A DNA stretch of 64,000 bases from NCBI RefSeq assembly GCF_000242635.2, contig NC_017770.1, positions 4,972,669-5,036,668 of the forward strand. The letters are read 5' to 3'. Positions 25,963-34,757 of the stretch are shown piece after piece. Source of the stretch: Solitalea canadensis DSM 3403 (GTDB taxonomy: Bacteria; Bacteroidota; Bacteroidia; Sphingobacteriales; Sphingobacteriaceae). Both the position numbers and the translations under genes were made by a program. Each line of letters starts with the position of its first letter. Within the stretch, counting starts at the first letter, position 1. The notes below the pieces were generated by a model. That model searched no databases. It was not told the DNA's origin and saw nothing but the letters and a program-made list of their open reading frames with translations.

Positions 25963-26652
25963 ATGAATAATACATTATTTATTATTCCAGCCCGAGGTGG
26001 TTCAAAAGGAATTCCAGACAAAAATATAAAACTTTTAGGTGGAAAACCCTTAATTCAATGGTCGATCGATATTGCCAGGCAATTAGTTTCTGACGAGAAT
26101 ATATGTGTTTCAACGGATAGTGAGAAAATCAAAGAAACTGTTGAAAGGATAGGTTTAAAAATACCTTTTTTACGCCCTGCTGAGTTAGCAACTGATCAAT
26201 CAGGGGCTTATGAAGTTTTGCTTCATGCTATCAGTTATTACGAGGGGCTTGGAAAGAATTTTGAAAGGATGGTCTTACTTCAACCTACATCCCCATTCAG
26301 AAAAATTGAGCATATTCGTGAAGCTGTTGAAATATATTCTTCCGATTTGGATATGGTAGTTTCTGTGAGAGAATCACATGATAACCCATATTTTAATTTG
26401 TTTGAAGAGAACTCCAATGGTTATTTAATAAAGTCAAAAGATGGAAGCTTTGCACGAAGACAAGATTGTCCACCTGCATTTGCTTATAATGGAGCAATTT
26501 ATGTGATAAATATTAACTCGTTGAAACAACAACCCTTATATAAATTTCATAAAATAAGAAAGTATGTGATGGATGAAGTTTCATCTATTGATTTAGATAC
26601 ACCATTAGATTGGGCTTGGGCAGAGTTTTTATTGGAGAAAGAGATAAGATAA
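25963..26652 (+). CDS. legF: CMP-nonulosonate cytidylyltransferase (NeuA/LegF family)
   Basis: Activates the nonulosonic acid with CTP to CMP-legionaminate or a similar donor. The start IIPARGGSKGIPDKNIKLLGGKPLI is the classic CMP-NeuAc synthetase signature, and QPTSPFRKIEHI and a late SSIDLDTPLDWAWAE follow. 229 aa, typical. It begins 6 bp after the PtmE-like gene and is the last gene of the seven-gene operon. No recognisable sialyltransferase-type enzyme follows directly. Confidence 0.9.
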   Translation: MNNTLFIIPARGGSKGIPDKNIKLLGGKPLIQWSIDIARQLVSDENICVSTDSEKIKETVERIGLKIPFLRPAELATDQSGAYEVLLHAISYYEGLGKNFERMVLLQPTSPFRKIEHIREAVEIYSSDLDMVVSVRESHDNPYFNLFEENSNGYLIKSKDGSFARRQDCPPAFAYNGAIYVININSLKQQPLYKFHKIRKYVMDEVSSIDLDTPLDWAWAEFLLEKEIR

Positions 26653-26725
26653 TCAGTTTCTGAGGTATCGTTATAATTGTTCAGAAGGATAAAATATGAC
26701 AAAAAAGCATCAACTCAAAAAAAAC

Positions 26726-26757
26726 TTTTGTAATCGTATTAATTCTTAGCAACTTTG
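26726..26757 (+). promoter_or_regulatory. promoter before wzz: TTTTG, 19 bp, CAACTTTG
   Basis: The best two-part promoter in the window: -33 TTTTG at 26726-26730, a 19-bp spacer, and CAACTTTG at 26750-26757, one base off TAnnTTTG. Transcript start near 26764, leader about 60 nt. Confidence 0.6.
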
Positions 26758-26822
26758 CGGCCGCTACACAATTTAATCTAGAAACTATATTTCTTTTCAA
26801 TTAAGAAATTTGGTGTTTACTT

Positions 26823-27908
26823 ATGCAAGAAAATATTCAACCTCAAATAAATTCAAATCAAGACGACGAAATATCGCTTAAGGAGTTAGTCCTTAGGCTA
26901 AAGAAATGGTGGAACTATCTGTTTTCTAAATGGTTAATTATTGTTTTGACAGGAATCCTTGGAGGATTAGCAGGGTTCGTATATGCATTAATTAAGAAAC
27001 CAATATATATTGCAGAGCTAACATTTGCATTAGAAGAAGATAACGGAGGAAGCTTAGGTGCTTATGCAGGATTGGCATCGCAGTTTGGTATTGACTTAGG
27101 AGGGGGTACAGGAGGAATATTCTCAGGAGACAATATTATTGAATTAATGAAATCAAGATCAATGATTCAAAAAACACTTTTGTCTCCAGTTGTTGTTAAT
27201 GGTAAATCTCAATCTCTGGCTGATTATTATATTGATTTTAATTCTCTACGGGAAAAGTGGAGAAATGATCCTCATTTAGTTAATATTAGTTTTCCATTAA
27301 ATAGCGAGCCTGAGAAATTTAATCGAACGCAGGACAGTTTACTGGGTAAGTTTCATAAATTTTTTATTAAAAATAATTTGAGTGTTGGAAAAATTGATAA
27401 AAAATTAAGTGTTGTTGAAGTCAAATGTAGTTTTTCAAATGAATTGTTTGCAAAAACGTTTACAGAATCGCTTGTTAATAATGTGACAACCTTTTATATA
27501 AAAACTAAGACAGGTAGGTCACAGAAGAGTGTTGCTGTTTTGCAAAAAAAAGCTGATTCATTAAGGACGGCATTAGATAATGCTCTTTATGCTCGGGCTA
27601 GAAGTGTGGATCAGACACCGGACTTAAATCCAGTAAGACAAGTAGCCACTGTCGGAGGACAAAAGAAACAGGTAGATATACAGGTTTTAAGTACTGCCTA
27701 TGGAGAAGTTTTGAAAAATCTCGAATTATCAAAGATTACTCTTTCTCGCGAGGCTCCCTTTATTCAGATTATTGATAAACCAATTTTACCTTTAGATGAA
27801 GTCAGAATTGGAAGTGTAAAAGGATGTCTGATAGGTTGTGTTATAGTCGTTTTTCTAACTGTCATTATATTAGTAGGAAGAAGAGCAATTCACTCTTTAA
27901 TGAAGTAA
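26823..27908 (+). CDS. wzz: Wzz-type polysaccharide chain-length determinant
   Basis: Inner-membrane polysaccharide co-polymerase that sets polymer length with Wzy. Two membrane helices flank a large periplasmic part: residues about 38-57 (LIIVLTGILGGLAGFVYALI) and about 335-352 near the C terminus. There is no C-terminal tyrosine-kinase domain, so this is a PCP1-like form. A low-complexity glycine-rich segment follows the first helix (LGGGTGGIFSGDN). 361 aa. It has its own promoter and heads the transcript for the UDP-sugar and Fdt-type genes. Confidence 0.82.
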   Translation: MQENIQPQINSNQDDEISLKELVLRLKKWWNYLFSKWLIIVLTGILGGLAGFVYALIKKPIYIAELTFALEEDNGGSLGAYAGLASQFGIDLGGGTGGIFSGDNIIELMKSRSMIQKTLLSPVVVNGKSQSLADYYIDFNSLREKWRNDPHLVNISFPLNSEPEKFNRTQDSLLGKFHKFFIKNNLSVGKIDKKLSVVEVKCSFSNELFAKTFTESLVNNVTTFYIKTKTGRSQKSVAVLQKKADSLRTALDNALYARARSVDQTPDLNPVRQVATVGGQKKQVDIQVLSTAYGEVLKNLELSKITLSREAPFIQIIDKPILPLDEVRIGSVKGCLIGCVIVVFLTVIILVGRRAIHSLMK

Positions 27909-27950
27909 AAGAAGTAAAAATAACATAGGGAAGGAAATAGTAAGAAACTT

Positions 27951-29243
27951 ATGGATAATGATAAATTAAAAATTGCAATAGTAGGATTAGGATATGTTGG
28001 ACTGCCATTAGCTATTGAGTTTGCAAAAAAATATTCGGTGTTAGGTTATGACATCAATCAAACTAGGGTAGAAGAGTTAAGTAATGGAATAGATCGCACT
28101 CTGGAAGCTAATATTGAAGATTTGAATGAAACTATATTGAAAGGTAAAACTTCTCATGTTGGTATCAAATTTTCCAGTAATATAGATGATCTTAAGTCTA
28201 ACAATATTTATATTCTTACTGTACCTACACCAATTGATCAGTTTAATGCACCTGATTTAGAACCTTTGTTAAAGGCATCTTCAATGGTGGGTAAAATTCT
28301 AAAGAGGGGAGATATTGTAATATATGAATCAACCGTTTACCCAGGATGCACTGAAGAAGATTGTGTTCCTGTACTAGAAAAAGAGAGTGGGTTAATCTAT
28401 AATGTAGACTTTTATTGTGGCTACTCGCCTGAGAGAATTAATCCTGGAGATAAAATAAATACATTAACAAAAATTAAGAAAGTAACATCAGGTTCAACTG
28501 CTGAAATTGCTAATAAAGTTGATGATTTATATGGTTCAATTATAACCGTCGGAACTCATAAAGCAGCATCTATTAAAGTTGCAGAAGCTTCAAAAGCAAT
28601 TGAAAATGCACAAAGAGATGTTAATATTTCATTTGTTAATGAACTTTCTTTAATATTTGATCGTATTGGCATTGATACCAATGATGTTATAGAGGCAGCA
28701 GGGACTAAGTGGAATTTCCTTAAATATAAGCCGGGGTTGGTGGGAGGACATTGTATTGGGGTTGATCCTTATTATTTAGCACATAAAGCACAACAATTAG
28801 GTTATCATCCACAGGTAATTTTATCAGGTCGTCGAGTTAATAATATGATGGGACAGTTTGTTGCCAACAAGGTAATTAAATTGATGATTGAAAAAGACCA
28901 CAAAATAAAAGGCTCAAAAGCTTTGATTATGGGTATTACCTTTAAGGAAAACTGTCCGGATGTACGAAATACAAAAGTCGTTGATATTTATAATGAACTA
29001 GTTCAATATGGTTTGAGTGTAGATATTTACGATCCATGGGCTGATAAAGAAGAGGTGAAGCATGAGTATGGACTGCAGATAAACAATGAGCTTGATAATG
29101 ATATTAACTATCAAGCTATTGTTGTAGCAGTTGCTCATGATGAATTTAAAACTGTGTGTTTTAAAAGGTTTAAAGATCAAAATGCAGTTATCTTTGATAC
29201 AAAAGCTTTTTTAGATCGAGAATTGGTTGATGCACGCTTATAA
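27951..29243 (+). CDS. nucleotide-sugar 6-dehydrogenase, TviB/WbpA/WecC family
   Basis: NAD-dependent four-electron oxidation of a UDP-HexNAc to its uronic acid. NAD site IAIVGLGYVGLPLAIEFAKK (9-28), catalytic C268 in GLVGGHCIGVDPYYL, with conserved SPERINPGDK. 430 aa. The motif form is closest to TviB (UDP-GlcNAc 6-dehydrogenase). The wecB gene 9 bp downstream suggests the product is UDP-ManNAcA, UDP-GlcNAcA or both. A close paralogue lies at 48441-49718. Confidence 0.88.
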   Translation: MDNDKLKIAIVGLGYVGLPLAIEFAKKYSVLGYDINQTRVEELSNGIDRTLEANIEDLNETILKGKTSHVGIKFSSNIDDLKSNNIYILTVPTPIDQFNAPDLEPLLKASSMVGKILKRGDIVIYESTVYPGCTEEDCVPVLEKESGLIYNVDFYCGYSPERINPGDKINTLTKIKKVTSGSTAEIANKVDDLYGSIITVGTHKAASIKVAEASKAIENAQRDVNISFVNELSLIFDRIGIDTNDVIEAAGTKWNFLKYKPGLVGGHCIGVDPYYLAHKAQQLGYHPQVILSGRRVNNMMGQFVANKVIKLMIEKDHKIKGSKALIMGITFKENCPDVRNTKVVDIYNELVQYGLSVDIYDPWADKEEVKHEYGLQINNELDNDINYQAIVVAVAHDEFKTVCFKRFKDQNAVIFDTKAFLDRELVDARL

Positions 29244-29252
29244 GAAACTATT

Positions 29253-30419
29253 ATGACTGACAACAATACTTACAACACTAAATTCAAATTAATATTAGTT
29301 GCAGGAGCGAGGCCAAATTTTATGAAGATTGCGCCTTTAATGCATGCTCTAAGAGATAATAGATATATACATCCCATTCTTGTCCACACTGGACAACATT
29401 ATGATGAGAAAATGTCTGATCTATTCTTTAAACAATTGAGTATCCCAAATCCAGATGTCAACTTAGAGGTTGGATCCGGCTCGCATGCTACACAAACTGC
29501 AAGAATAATGGAAGGTTTCGAAAAAGTTTGTTTGGATATTAAACCTGACATGGTATTAGTTGTAGGTGACGTGAATAGTACTGTTGCTTGTACCTTAGTT
29601 GCCTCAAAACTTGGTATAAGAACAGCCCATTATGAGGCAGGCTTGAGAAGTCATGACCGCTCTATGCCCGAAGAAATTAACAGATTAGTCACAGATTCTA
29701 TTTCTGATTATTTTTTTACAACAAGTCAAGATGCAGATGCGAACCTCTTGAAGGAAGGAGTCGATAAAGAAAAAATTCATATGGTTGGCAATCTTATGAT
29801 TGACACTTTGATTAAAGCATTACCTCATGTTGATAATTCTTGTCAAACTTTCAATCTATTAAATAAAGACCAACTTATTCAAATGGGGAGGGATATAGTA
29901 AAGGGAAATTATGGTATAATGACTTTTCATCGTCCTTCTAATGTTGATAATAAAGAGGTGTTAGCTAAGTTAGTTAGTATTTGGGGGGGCATTTCATCTG
30001 AAATACCATTAGTTTTTCCGATTCATCCTCGAACTTTTAAAAATATAGTTGAATTCGGGCTTTTAGAAAGGATCAATAACTATAAGAACCTCTTTTTAAT
30101 AGAATCTTTAGGTTATTTTGAGTTTATTGGTTTGGTAAAAGATTCTTTATTTGTTTTAACGGATTCAGGAGGAATTCAAGAAGAGACAACTCATTTAAAT
30201 ATTCCCTGCCTTACAGTAAGGCCTAATACAGAACGTCCTGTGACAATAACAGAAGGTAGTAATGAATTAATTAAAATTGATGAAATAGAGGCAAATATTC
30301 GCCAAATTTTAAATGGTTTTGGTAAAAGCGGTCGCAATCCTAAGTATTGGGATGGAAATACAGCTAACAGAATTATAAATATAATTGAAAATACGTTTGA
30401 ATTAGAGTTAATTCATTAA
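29253..30419 (+). CDS. wecB: UDP-N-acetylglucosamine 2-epimerase (non-hydrolysing)
   Basis: Interconverts UDP-GlcNAc and UDP-ManNAc. GT-B-like fold with VAGARPNFMKIAPLMHAL, HTGQHYDEKMSDLFF, the active-site EAGLRSHDRSMPEEINR, FHRPSNVDN and DSGGIQEET motifs of WecB. 388 aa, standard. With the adjacent dehydrogenase it should yield UDP-ManNAcA, a common capsule and O-antigen residue. Confidence 0.93.
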   Translation: MTDNNTYNTKFKLILVAGARPNFMKIAPLMHALRDNRYIHPILVHTGQHYDEKMSDLFFKQLSIPNPDVNLEVGSGSHATQTARIMEGFEKVCLDIKPDMVLVVGDVNSTVACTLVASKLGIRTAHYEAGLRSHDRSMPEEINRLVTDSISDYFFTTSQDADANLLKEGVDKEKIHMVGNLMIDTLIKALPHVDNSCQTFNLLNKDQLIQMGRDIVKGNYGIMTFHRPSNVDNKEVLAKLVSIWGGISSEIPLVFPIHPRTFKNIVEFGLLERINNYKNLFLIESLGYFEFIGLVKDSLFVLTDSGGIQEETTHLNIPCLTVRPNTERPVTITEGSNELIKIDEIEANIRQILNGFGKSGRNPKYWDGNTANRIINIIENTFELELIH

Positions 30420-30429
30420 GAATTTGATT

Positions 30430-30831
30430 ATGCAAGGAGTTAGATTGGTCAATCTACCAAAGATTCTAGATGAACGTGGCAATCTTTCTTTTATGGAAGA
30501 GAAAAATCACTTTCCTTTTGAAATAAAACGCACCTACTGGATTTACGATGTTCCTGGCGGTGAAGTTAGAGGTGGGCACAGTTATATAAGTAACCAAGAG
30601 TTTATTATTGCTTTGAGTGGAAGCTTTGATGTTGTATTGAGCGATGGAAAGGAATCCAAAACTTTTTCATTAAATCGTTCATATTATGGTTTATTGGTCC
30701 CGAATAATGTCTGGAGACATATGGAAAATTTCTCAACTAATTCTTTAGCTTTTGTAGTAGCTTCTACAGATTTTAATGAGGATGACTATGTTAGAGATTA
30801 TAATGTATTTCTAAAGACTAAGAATAATTGA
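30430..30831 (+). CDS. FdtA/WxcM-like cupin, sugar 3,4-ketoisomerase homologue with altered site
   Basis: Belongs to the cupin family of dTDP-4-keto-6-deoxyglucose 3,4-ketoisomerases (FdtA, QdtA). The fold signatures WIYDVPGGEVRGG and ALSGSFDVVLSDG are clear. At the active-site position where the neighbouring copy has GAHAHK (H53, H55), this protein has GGHSYI: H50 is kept but the second histidine is replaced by Y52. It may be inactive, have another specificity, or form a mixed dimer with the next gene product. 133 aa from ATG 30430; a TTG at 30424 is also in frame. Confidence 0.78.
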   Translation: MQGVRLVNLPKILDERGNLSFMEEKNHFPFEIKRTYWIYDVPGGEVRGGHSYISNQEFIIALSGSFDVVLSDGKESKTFSLNRSYYGLLVPNNVWRHMENFSTNSLAFVVASTDFNEDDYVRDYNVFLKTKNN

Positions 30832-30835
30832 TAAA

Positions 30836-31249
30836 ATGAATACAGTCTATGATTGTTCGATTTATGTACTCCCTAAAATTAAAAATCGGGCAGGAAATAT
30901 AACGCCCGTGCATAATAATGTGGAAATCCCATTCTCTGTAAAAAGAGTTTTTTATCTATATGATATACCAGGAGGAGAGTCTCGAGGAGCCCATGCTCAT
31001 AAAGAGTGTCATCAATTTTTAGTTGCTTCAAGCGGAAGTTTTGAAGTATTACTGGATGATGGCAAAACCCAAAGATTAGTTCAGTTGAACAGGCCATATA
31101 TTGGGTTACATATTCCTCCCGGGATTTGGGCATCTGAAGTTAATTTTTCATCAGGTTCTATATGTTTAGTATTAGCCTCTCATACTTATGATGAGAAGGA
31201 CTATATACGTAATTATCAAGAATATTTAAACTACAAAAATGAGTACTAA
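30836..31249 (+). CDS. fdtA: dTDP-4-keto-6-deoxyglucose 3,4-ketoisomerase, FdtA/QdtA type
   Basis: Cupin that moves the keto group from C4 to C3 to allow 3-amination, leading to dTDP-Fuc3NAc or dTDP-Qui3NAc. The canonical motif [19 protein letters not shown] is intact with H53 and H55; the later [12 protein letters not shown] is also typical. 137 aa. It lies 4 bp after its paralogue, and the acyltransferase gene starts within its last 11 bases, so the group is translationally coupled. Confidence 0.85.
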   Translation: MNTVYDCSIYVLPKIKNRAGNITPVHNNVEIPFSVKRVFYLYDIPGGESRGAHAHKECHQFLVASSGSFEVLLDDGKTQRLVQLNRPYIGLHIPPGIWASEVNFSSGSICLVLASHTYDEKDYIRNYQEYLNYKNEY

Positions 31250-31721
31250 AATTCATCCTTTATCAGATGTACAAACTGATCAGATTGGGGAGAATACAAA
31301 AATTTGGCAGTATTGTGTAATACTTGAAGGTGCGCAAATTGGTAGTAATTGTAATGTTAATTTCAATGTGTTTATAGAAAATGATGTAATTATAGGAAAT
31401 AATGTTACTATTAAACCCGGTGTACAAATATGGGATGGGATTACAATTGAAGATGACGTTTTTATAGGACCAAACGTGACCTTCACCAATGACATATATC
31501 CAAGGTCAAAAAAATATCCTGAAGCTTTTATCAAAACAAAAATCTGCAAAGGAGCCTCAATTGGGGCCAATGCCACAATTTTGGCAGGAGTTGAAATTGG
31601 TGAATATTCCTTAATTGGTGCAGGAAGTGTTGTTACTAAAAATGTTCAGCCTTTTACTATATGGTATGGAAATCCTGCCATACAGAAAGGTATAATATCT
31701 AAAGAAGGGAAAAAACAGTAA
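31239..31721 (+). CDS. hexapeptide-repeat acyltransferase, FdtC/QdtC/WlbB-like
   Basis: Left-handed beta-helix acetyltransferase of 160 aa, with repeated hexapeptides such as [18 protein letters not shown] and [25 protein letters not shown]. Members of this group N-acetylate 3-amino-3,6-dideoxy sugars or UDP-3-amino uronic acids. Its position between FdtA- and FdtB-like genes suggests acetylation of the dTDP-3-amino sugar. It overlaps fdtA by 11 bases. Confidence 0.82.
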   Translation: MSTKIHPLSDVQTDQIGENTKIWQYCVILEGAQIGSNCNVNFNVFIENDVIIGNNVTIKPGVQIWDGITIEDDVFIGPNVTFTNDIYPRSKKYPEAFIKTKICKGASIGANATILAGVEIGEYSLIGAGSVVTKNVQPFTIWYGNPAIQKGIISKEGKKQ

Positions 31722-31731
31722 ATATAAAACG

Positions 31732-32829
31732 ATGATCAAATTTCTTGACTTATTGAAAGTCAACCAACAATACGAGACGGAAATAAAAAGTGCCTTTAAT
31801 CAGGTTTTCGAATCTGGCTGGTATATACTTGGTGAAAATTTAAAACGTTTCGAAGATGAATATGCTCGTTTTTGTGGAGTAAAACATTGTATTGGTGTTG
31901 CGAACGGTCTAGATGCATTAGTTCTAGTCATAAGAGCATATAAGGAGTTGGGTGTTTTTCAAGAGGGCGATGAAATTATTGTCCCTTCAAATACGTATAT
32001 AGCAAGTATCCTCGCTATTTCAGAAACCAAGCTGATTCCTGTTTTAGTAGAGCCTGATGTGAGAACATTTAACCTGGATCCAACTAAGATTGAGCAAGCG
32101 ATTACCCCAAGAACGAAAGGAATATTACCTGTTCACTTGTATGGTCAGTTAGCCGATATGGAACTAATCCACCAAGTAGCCAAAAAGTACAATTTAATCG
32201 TAATTGAAGACGCTGCGCAATCACATGGAGCCATTGCTAATGGGAAAAGATCGGGCAACTTCGGACATGCAGCAGGACATTCATTCTATCCAGGAAAGAA
32301 TCTTGGAGCATTAGGAGATGCTGGTGCCGTGACCACTAATGATGATCAATTAGCAACTACTATTAGAGCCATTGCCAACTATGGTTCAGAAAAAAAGTAT
32401 CATAATCTATACAAAGGTATAAATAGCAGGTTAGATGAATTACAGGCAGCAATCTTGTCTGCCAAATTACGTCTGTTAGATGAAGAAAGTGCGGTAAGAA
32501 GGAAAGTAGCTTCAATGTATTTAGCAGGGATTAACAACTCGAAAATTCAATTGCCGTATTGGGATCGCACAGAAAATCACGTGTTCCATTTATTTGTTGT
32601 GCGTGTCAAAGACAGAGGGAATTTCCAAGAATATCTCACATCGAAGGGCATTCAAACAGTAATTCACTACCCTATTCCGCCTCATAAACAAATTGCCTAT
32701 GAAGAGTGGAGTGGCTTAAGTTTCCCTATATCTGAAAGCATCCATAATGAAGTGATAAGCTTGCCCATGACTTCTGTTCTAAGCAAAGATGAGATTACTA
32801 CTGTAATTAATGTATTAAATGAATACTAA
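31732..32829 (+). CDS. fdtB: dTDP-3-keto-6-deoxyhexose 3-aminotransferase, FdtB/QdtB type
   Basis: PLP-dependent DegT/DnrJ/EryC1 aminotransferase that places the 3-amino group after FdtA. The Schiff-base lysine is in [21 protein letters not shown] aspartate in [31 protein letters not shown] at the start is usual. 365 aa. Context (FdtA, acetyltransferase) supports 3-amination over 4-amination. The next acyltransferase gene begins inside its last 11 bases. Confidence 0.87.
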   Translation: MIKFLDLLKVNQQYETEIKSAFNQVFESGWYILGENLKRFEDEYARFCGVKHCIGVANGLDALVLVIRAYKELGVFQEGDEIIVPSNTYIASILAISETKLIPVLVEPDVRTFNLDPTKIEQAITPRTKGILPVHLYGQLADMELIHQVAKKYNLIVIEDAAQSHGAIANGKRSGNFGHAAGHSFYPGKNLGALGDAGAVTTNDDQLATTIRAIANYGSEKKYHNLYKGINSRLDELQAAILSAKLRLLDEESAVRRKVASMYLAGINNSKIQLPYWDRTENHVFHLFVVRVKDRGNFQEYLTSKGIQTVIHYPIPPHKQIAYEEWSGLSFPISESIHNEVISLPMTSVLSKDEITTVINVLNEY

Positions 32830-33427
32830 GGTTTTCTTTGTAAAGATTAAAAGAAGAATAATTCAACATATTATTCTCCCCATGATCCAAGGCAGTAGAA
32901 ATACAAAATATAAATTGTTATCAAGTTGTTTATATGTAGTAGGTAAACCAAAGCGTCATCAACCTGCTATTCTAAAAGGAGATGGGCGGATTATTTTTGG
33001 AATGCAGGTGAACATTGGTATACCATCGTCACCTGCTTTCTTTACAACCTATGCTTACATAGACGCCCGAAAAAAACATTCTGTTATATTAATCAAGGAT
33101 CATGTATGGATTAATAATAATGCATGTTTAATTAGTGAGGGAGAGGGCATTACTATTGGTTCTAATGTATTAATTGGTACAAATTTCAATGCATATGACA
33201 GTGATTTTCATGAATTGCGAGCTGATAGGCGAATCGGCGGTAACCCAAAGACGGCACCAATTATAATTGAAGATAATGTTTTTATAGGGTCAAATGTTAC
33301 AGTATTGAAAGGAGTTACAATTGGTAGGAATGCTGTTATAGCCAATGGATCTCTTGTAACGAAATCAATTCCTAATGATGTGATAGCGGGTGGTGTTCCA
33401 TGTAAGGTGCTGAAGTCGTTGATTTAA
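32819..33427 (+). CDS. hexapeptide-repeat acyltransferase (CatB/WbbJ-like)
   Basis: Second left-handed beta-helix acyltransferase, 202 aa, with a maltose/galactoside acetyltransferase-like C-terminal half: [20 protein letters not shown], the H-containing [10 protein letters not shown] (candidate catalytic histidine), and [30 protein letters not shown]. It probably O-acetylates a sugar of the repeat unit. No membrane segment apart from a weak hydrophobic start. It overlaps fdtB by 11 bases. Confidence 0.78.
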   Translation: MNTKVFFVKIKRRIIQHIILPMIQGSRNTKYKLLSSCLYVVGKPKRHQPAILKGDGRIIFGMQVNIGIPSSPAFFTTYAYIDARKKHSVILIKDHVWINNNACLISEGEGITIGSNVLIGTNFNAYDSDFHELRADRRIGGNPKTAPIIIEDNVFIGSNVTVLKGVTIGRNAVIANGSLVTKSIPNDVIAGGVPCKVLKSLI

Positions 33428-33463
33428 TATGAATTGTGGCAGGTCGAAAATATGTAGGTTGAA

Positions 33464-34756
33464 GTGTTAAACAAAGTGAAGAAAATAATTAAAAGTGATT
33501 TAGCAAGGGTATTCTCTCTGAATGCACTATCTACCTTAATAAAAATGCTCACCGGCTTTATAAGTATTAAGGTAGTTGCTATGTTAGTTGGCCCGGTAGG
33601 AATAGCGTTGTTAGGACAGTTAAACAACTTTAGTTCAATAGTATTAACTGTTTCAACAGGTGGTATCAACAGTGGTGTAACAAAATATATAGCTGAAAAT
33701 GCCGGTAATGAATCTGCCAATAGAAGATATCTACGCAGTGCATTTTGGATAACCTTCATTTTATCTATTTGTTGCGGCTTAGTATTAATATTAGGAAGTG
33801 GTTTTTTTGCCGAATCACTATTAAAAGAACCTCAATACACCATCATTTTTATCGTTTTTGGATTCACAATTATTTTATATGCGCTTAATAATTTATTGGT
33901 TTCAATATTAAATGGCTACAAAGAATTCAAAAAATATGTGATTGTAAATATTTCCAGCAGTATTGTGGGGCTCATCTTTTCTATTGTACTCGTTTATTTT
34001 TGGGGTGTGTTTGGAGCGCTATTATCGGCTGTTACCTATCAATCAATTATATTCCTTATTACACTTATGATTGTCGTTAAATCGAAATGGTTTAAGATGC
34101 ATAACTTTTTCGGAAGATTTAATTTGCCGGCCGCTAAAAACTTATCAAAATATTCGTTGATGGCACTTGTTAGTACAGCTGTAATTCCAGTAGGACAAAT
34201 TATTATTAGAAATTTTATTACAAAGCATTTATCAATTGATAGTGCAGGGCTCTGGGAAGGCATGAACAGAATTTCTTCAATGTATTTAATGGTAATTACC
34301 ACTTCGCTGAGTGTTTATTATTTGCCTCGTTTATCAGAGATAAAGACAGATATAGAATTGAATAATGAAATTATACATACCTATAAAGTTGTTATGCCAC
34401 CATTAATTATTATTTCTGGGGCTATTTATGTTTCTAGGCATTTCATTATTCAAGTATTATTCAATGACAAATTTTCAGAAATGGAAAATCTGTTTCCGTT
34501 TCAGTTGATAGGTGATGTATTTAAAGTGGCTAGTTGGATATTGGGATACCAATTTGTTGCGAAAGCAAGAGCGACAGCATATGTGTTAATGGAAGTGTTG
34601 TTTAGCATTGGATTTATCTTATTGGCCATGTTTTTTATTGCCAAATGGGGAAATATTGGGGCCACAATTGCATATAGTCTTAATTACATTATGTATTTTG
34701 TAGTGATGTTAATCATATTTAGAAAGCTATTATTTACTACCAGTGAAAGGAAATAA
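33464..34756 (+). CDS. wzx: O-antigen flippase (Wzx)
   Basis: Polytopic inner-membrane protein of 430 aa, about 12 hydrophobic spans, of the polysaccharide-transporter/MOP group; it should flip the undecaprenyl-linked repeat unit. The early MLVGPVGIALLGQLNNFSSI and GGINSGVTKYIAE resemble the WzxE-type O-antigen translocases. Start GTG at 33464. The following glycosyltransferase gene begins at its end. From here the sequence is visibly more AT-rich than the flanks. Confidence 0.85.
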   Translation: MLNKVKKIIKSDLARVFSLNALSTLIKMLTGFISIKVVAMLVGPVGIALLGQLNNFSSIVLTVSTGGINSGVTKYIAENAGNESANRRYLRSAFWITFILSICCGLVLILGSGFFAESLLKEPQYTIIFIVFGFTIILYALNNLLVSILNGYKEFKKYVIVNISSSIVGLIFSIVLVYFWGVFGALLSAVTYQSIIFLITLMIVVKSKWFKMHNFFGRFNLPAAKNLSKYSLMALVSTAVIPVGQIIIRNFITKHLSIDSAGLWEGMNRISSMYLMVITTSLSVYYLPRLSEIKTDIELNNEIIHTYKVVMPPLIIISGAIYVSRHFIIQVLFNDKFSEMENLFPFQLIGDVFKVASWILGYQFVAKARATAYVLMEVLFSIGFILLAMFFIAKWGNIGATIAYSLNYIMYFVVMLIIFRKLLFTTSERK

Positions 34757-34757
34757 A

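Noticed and set aside
30424-31249. The two FdtA-like frames as one frameshifted gene
   Set aside because: Each has a complete cupin domain with its own start and stop, so they are tandem paralogues.
31280-31576. 98-codon minus-strand frame over an acyltransferase
   Set aside because: Same repeat-induced antisense effect.
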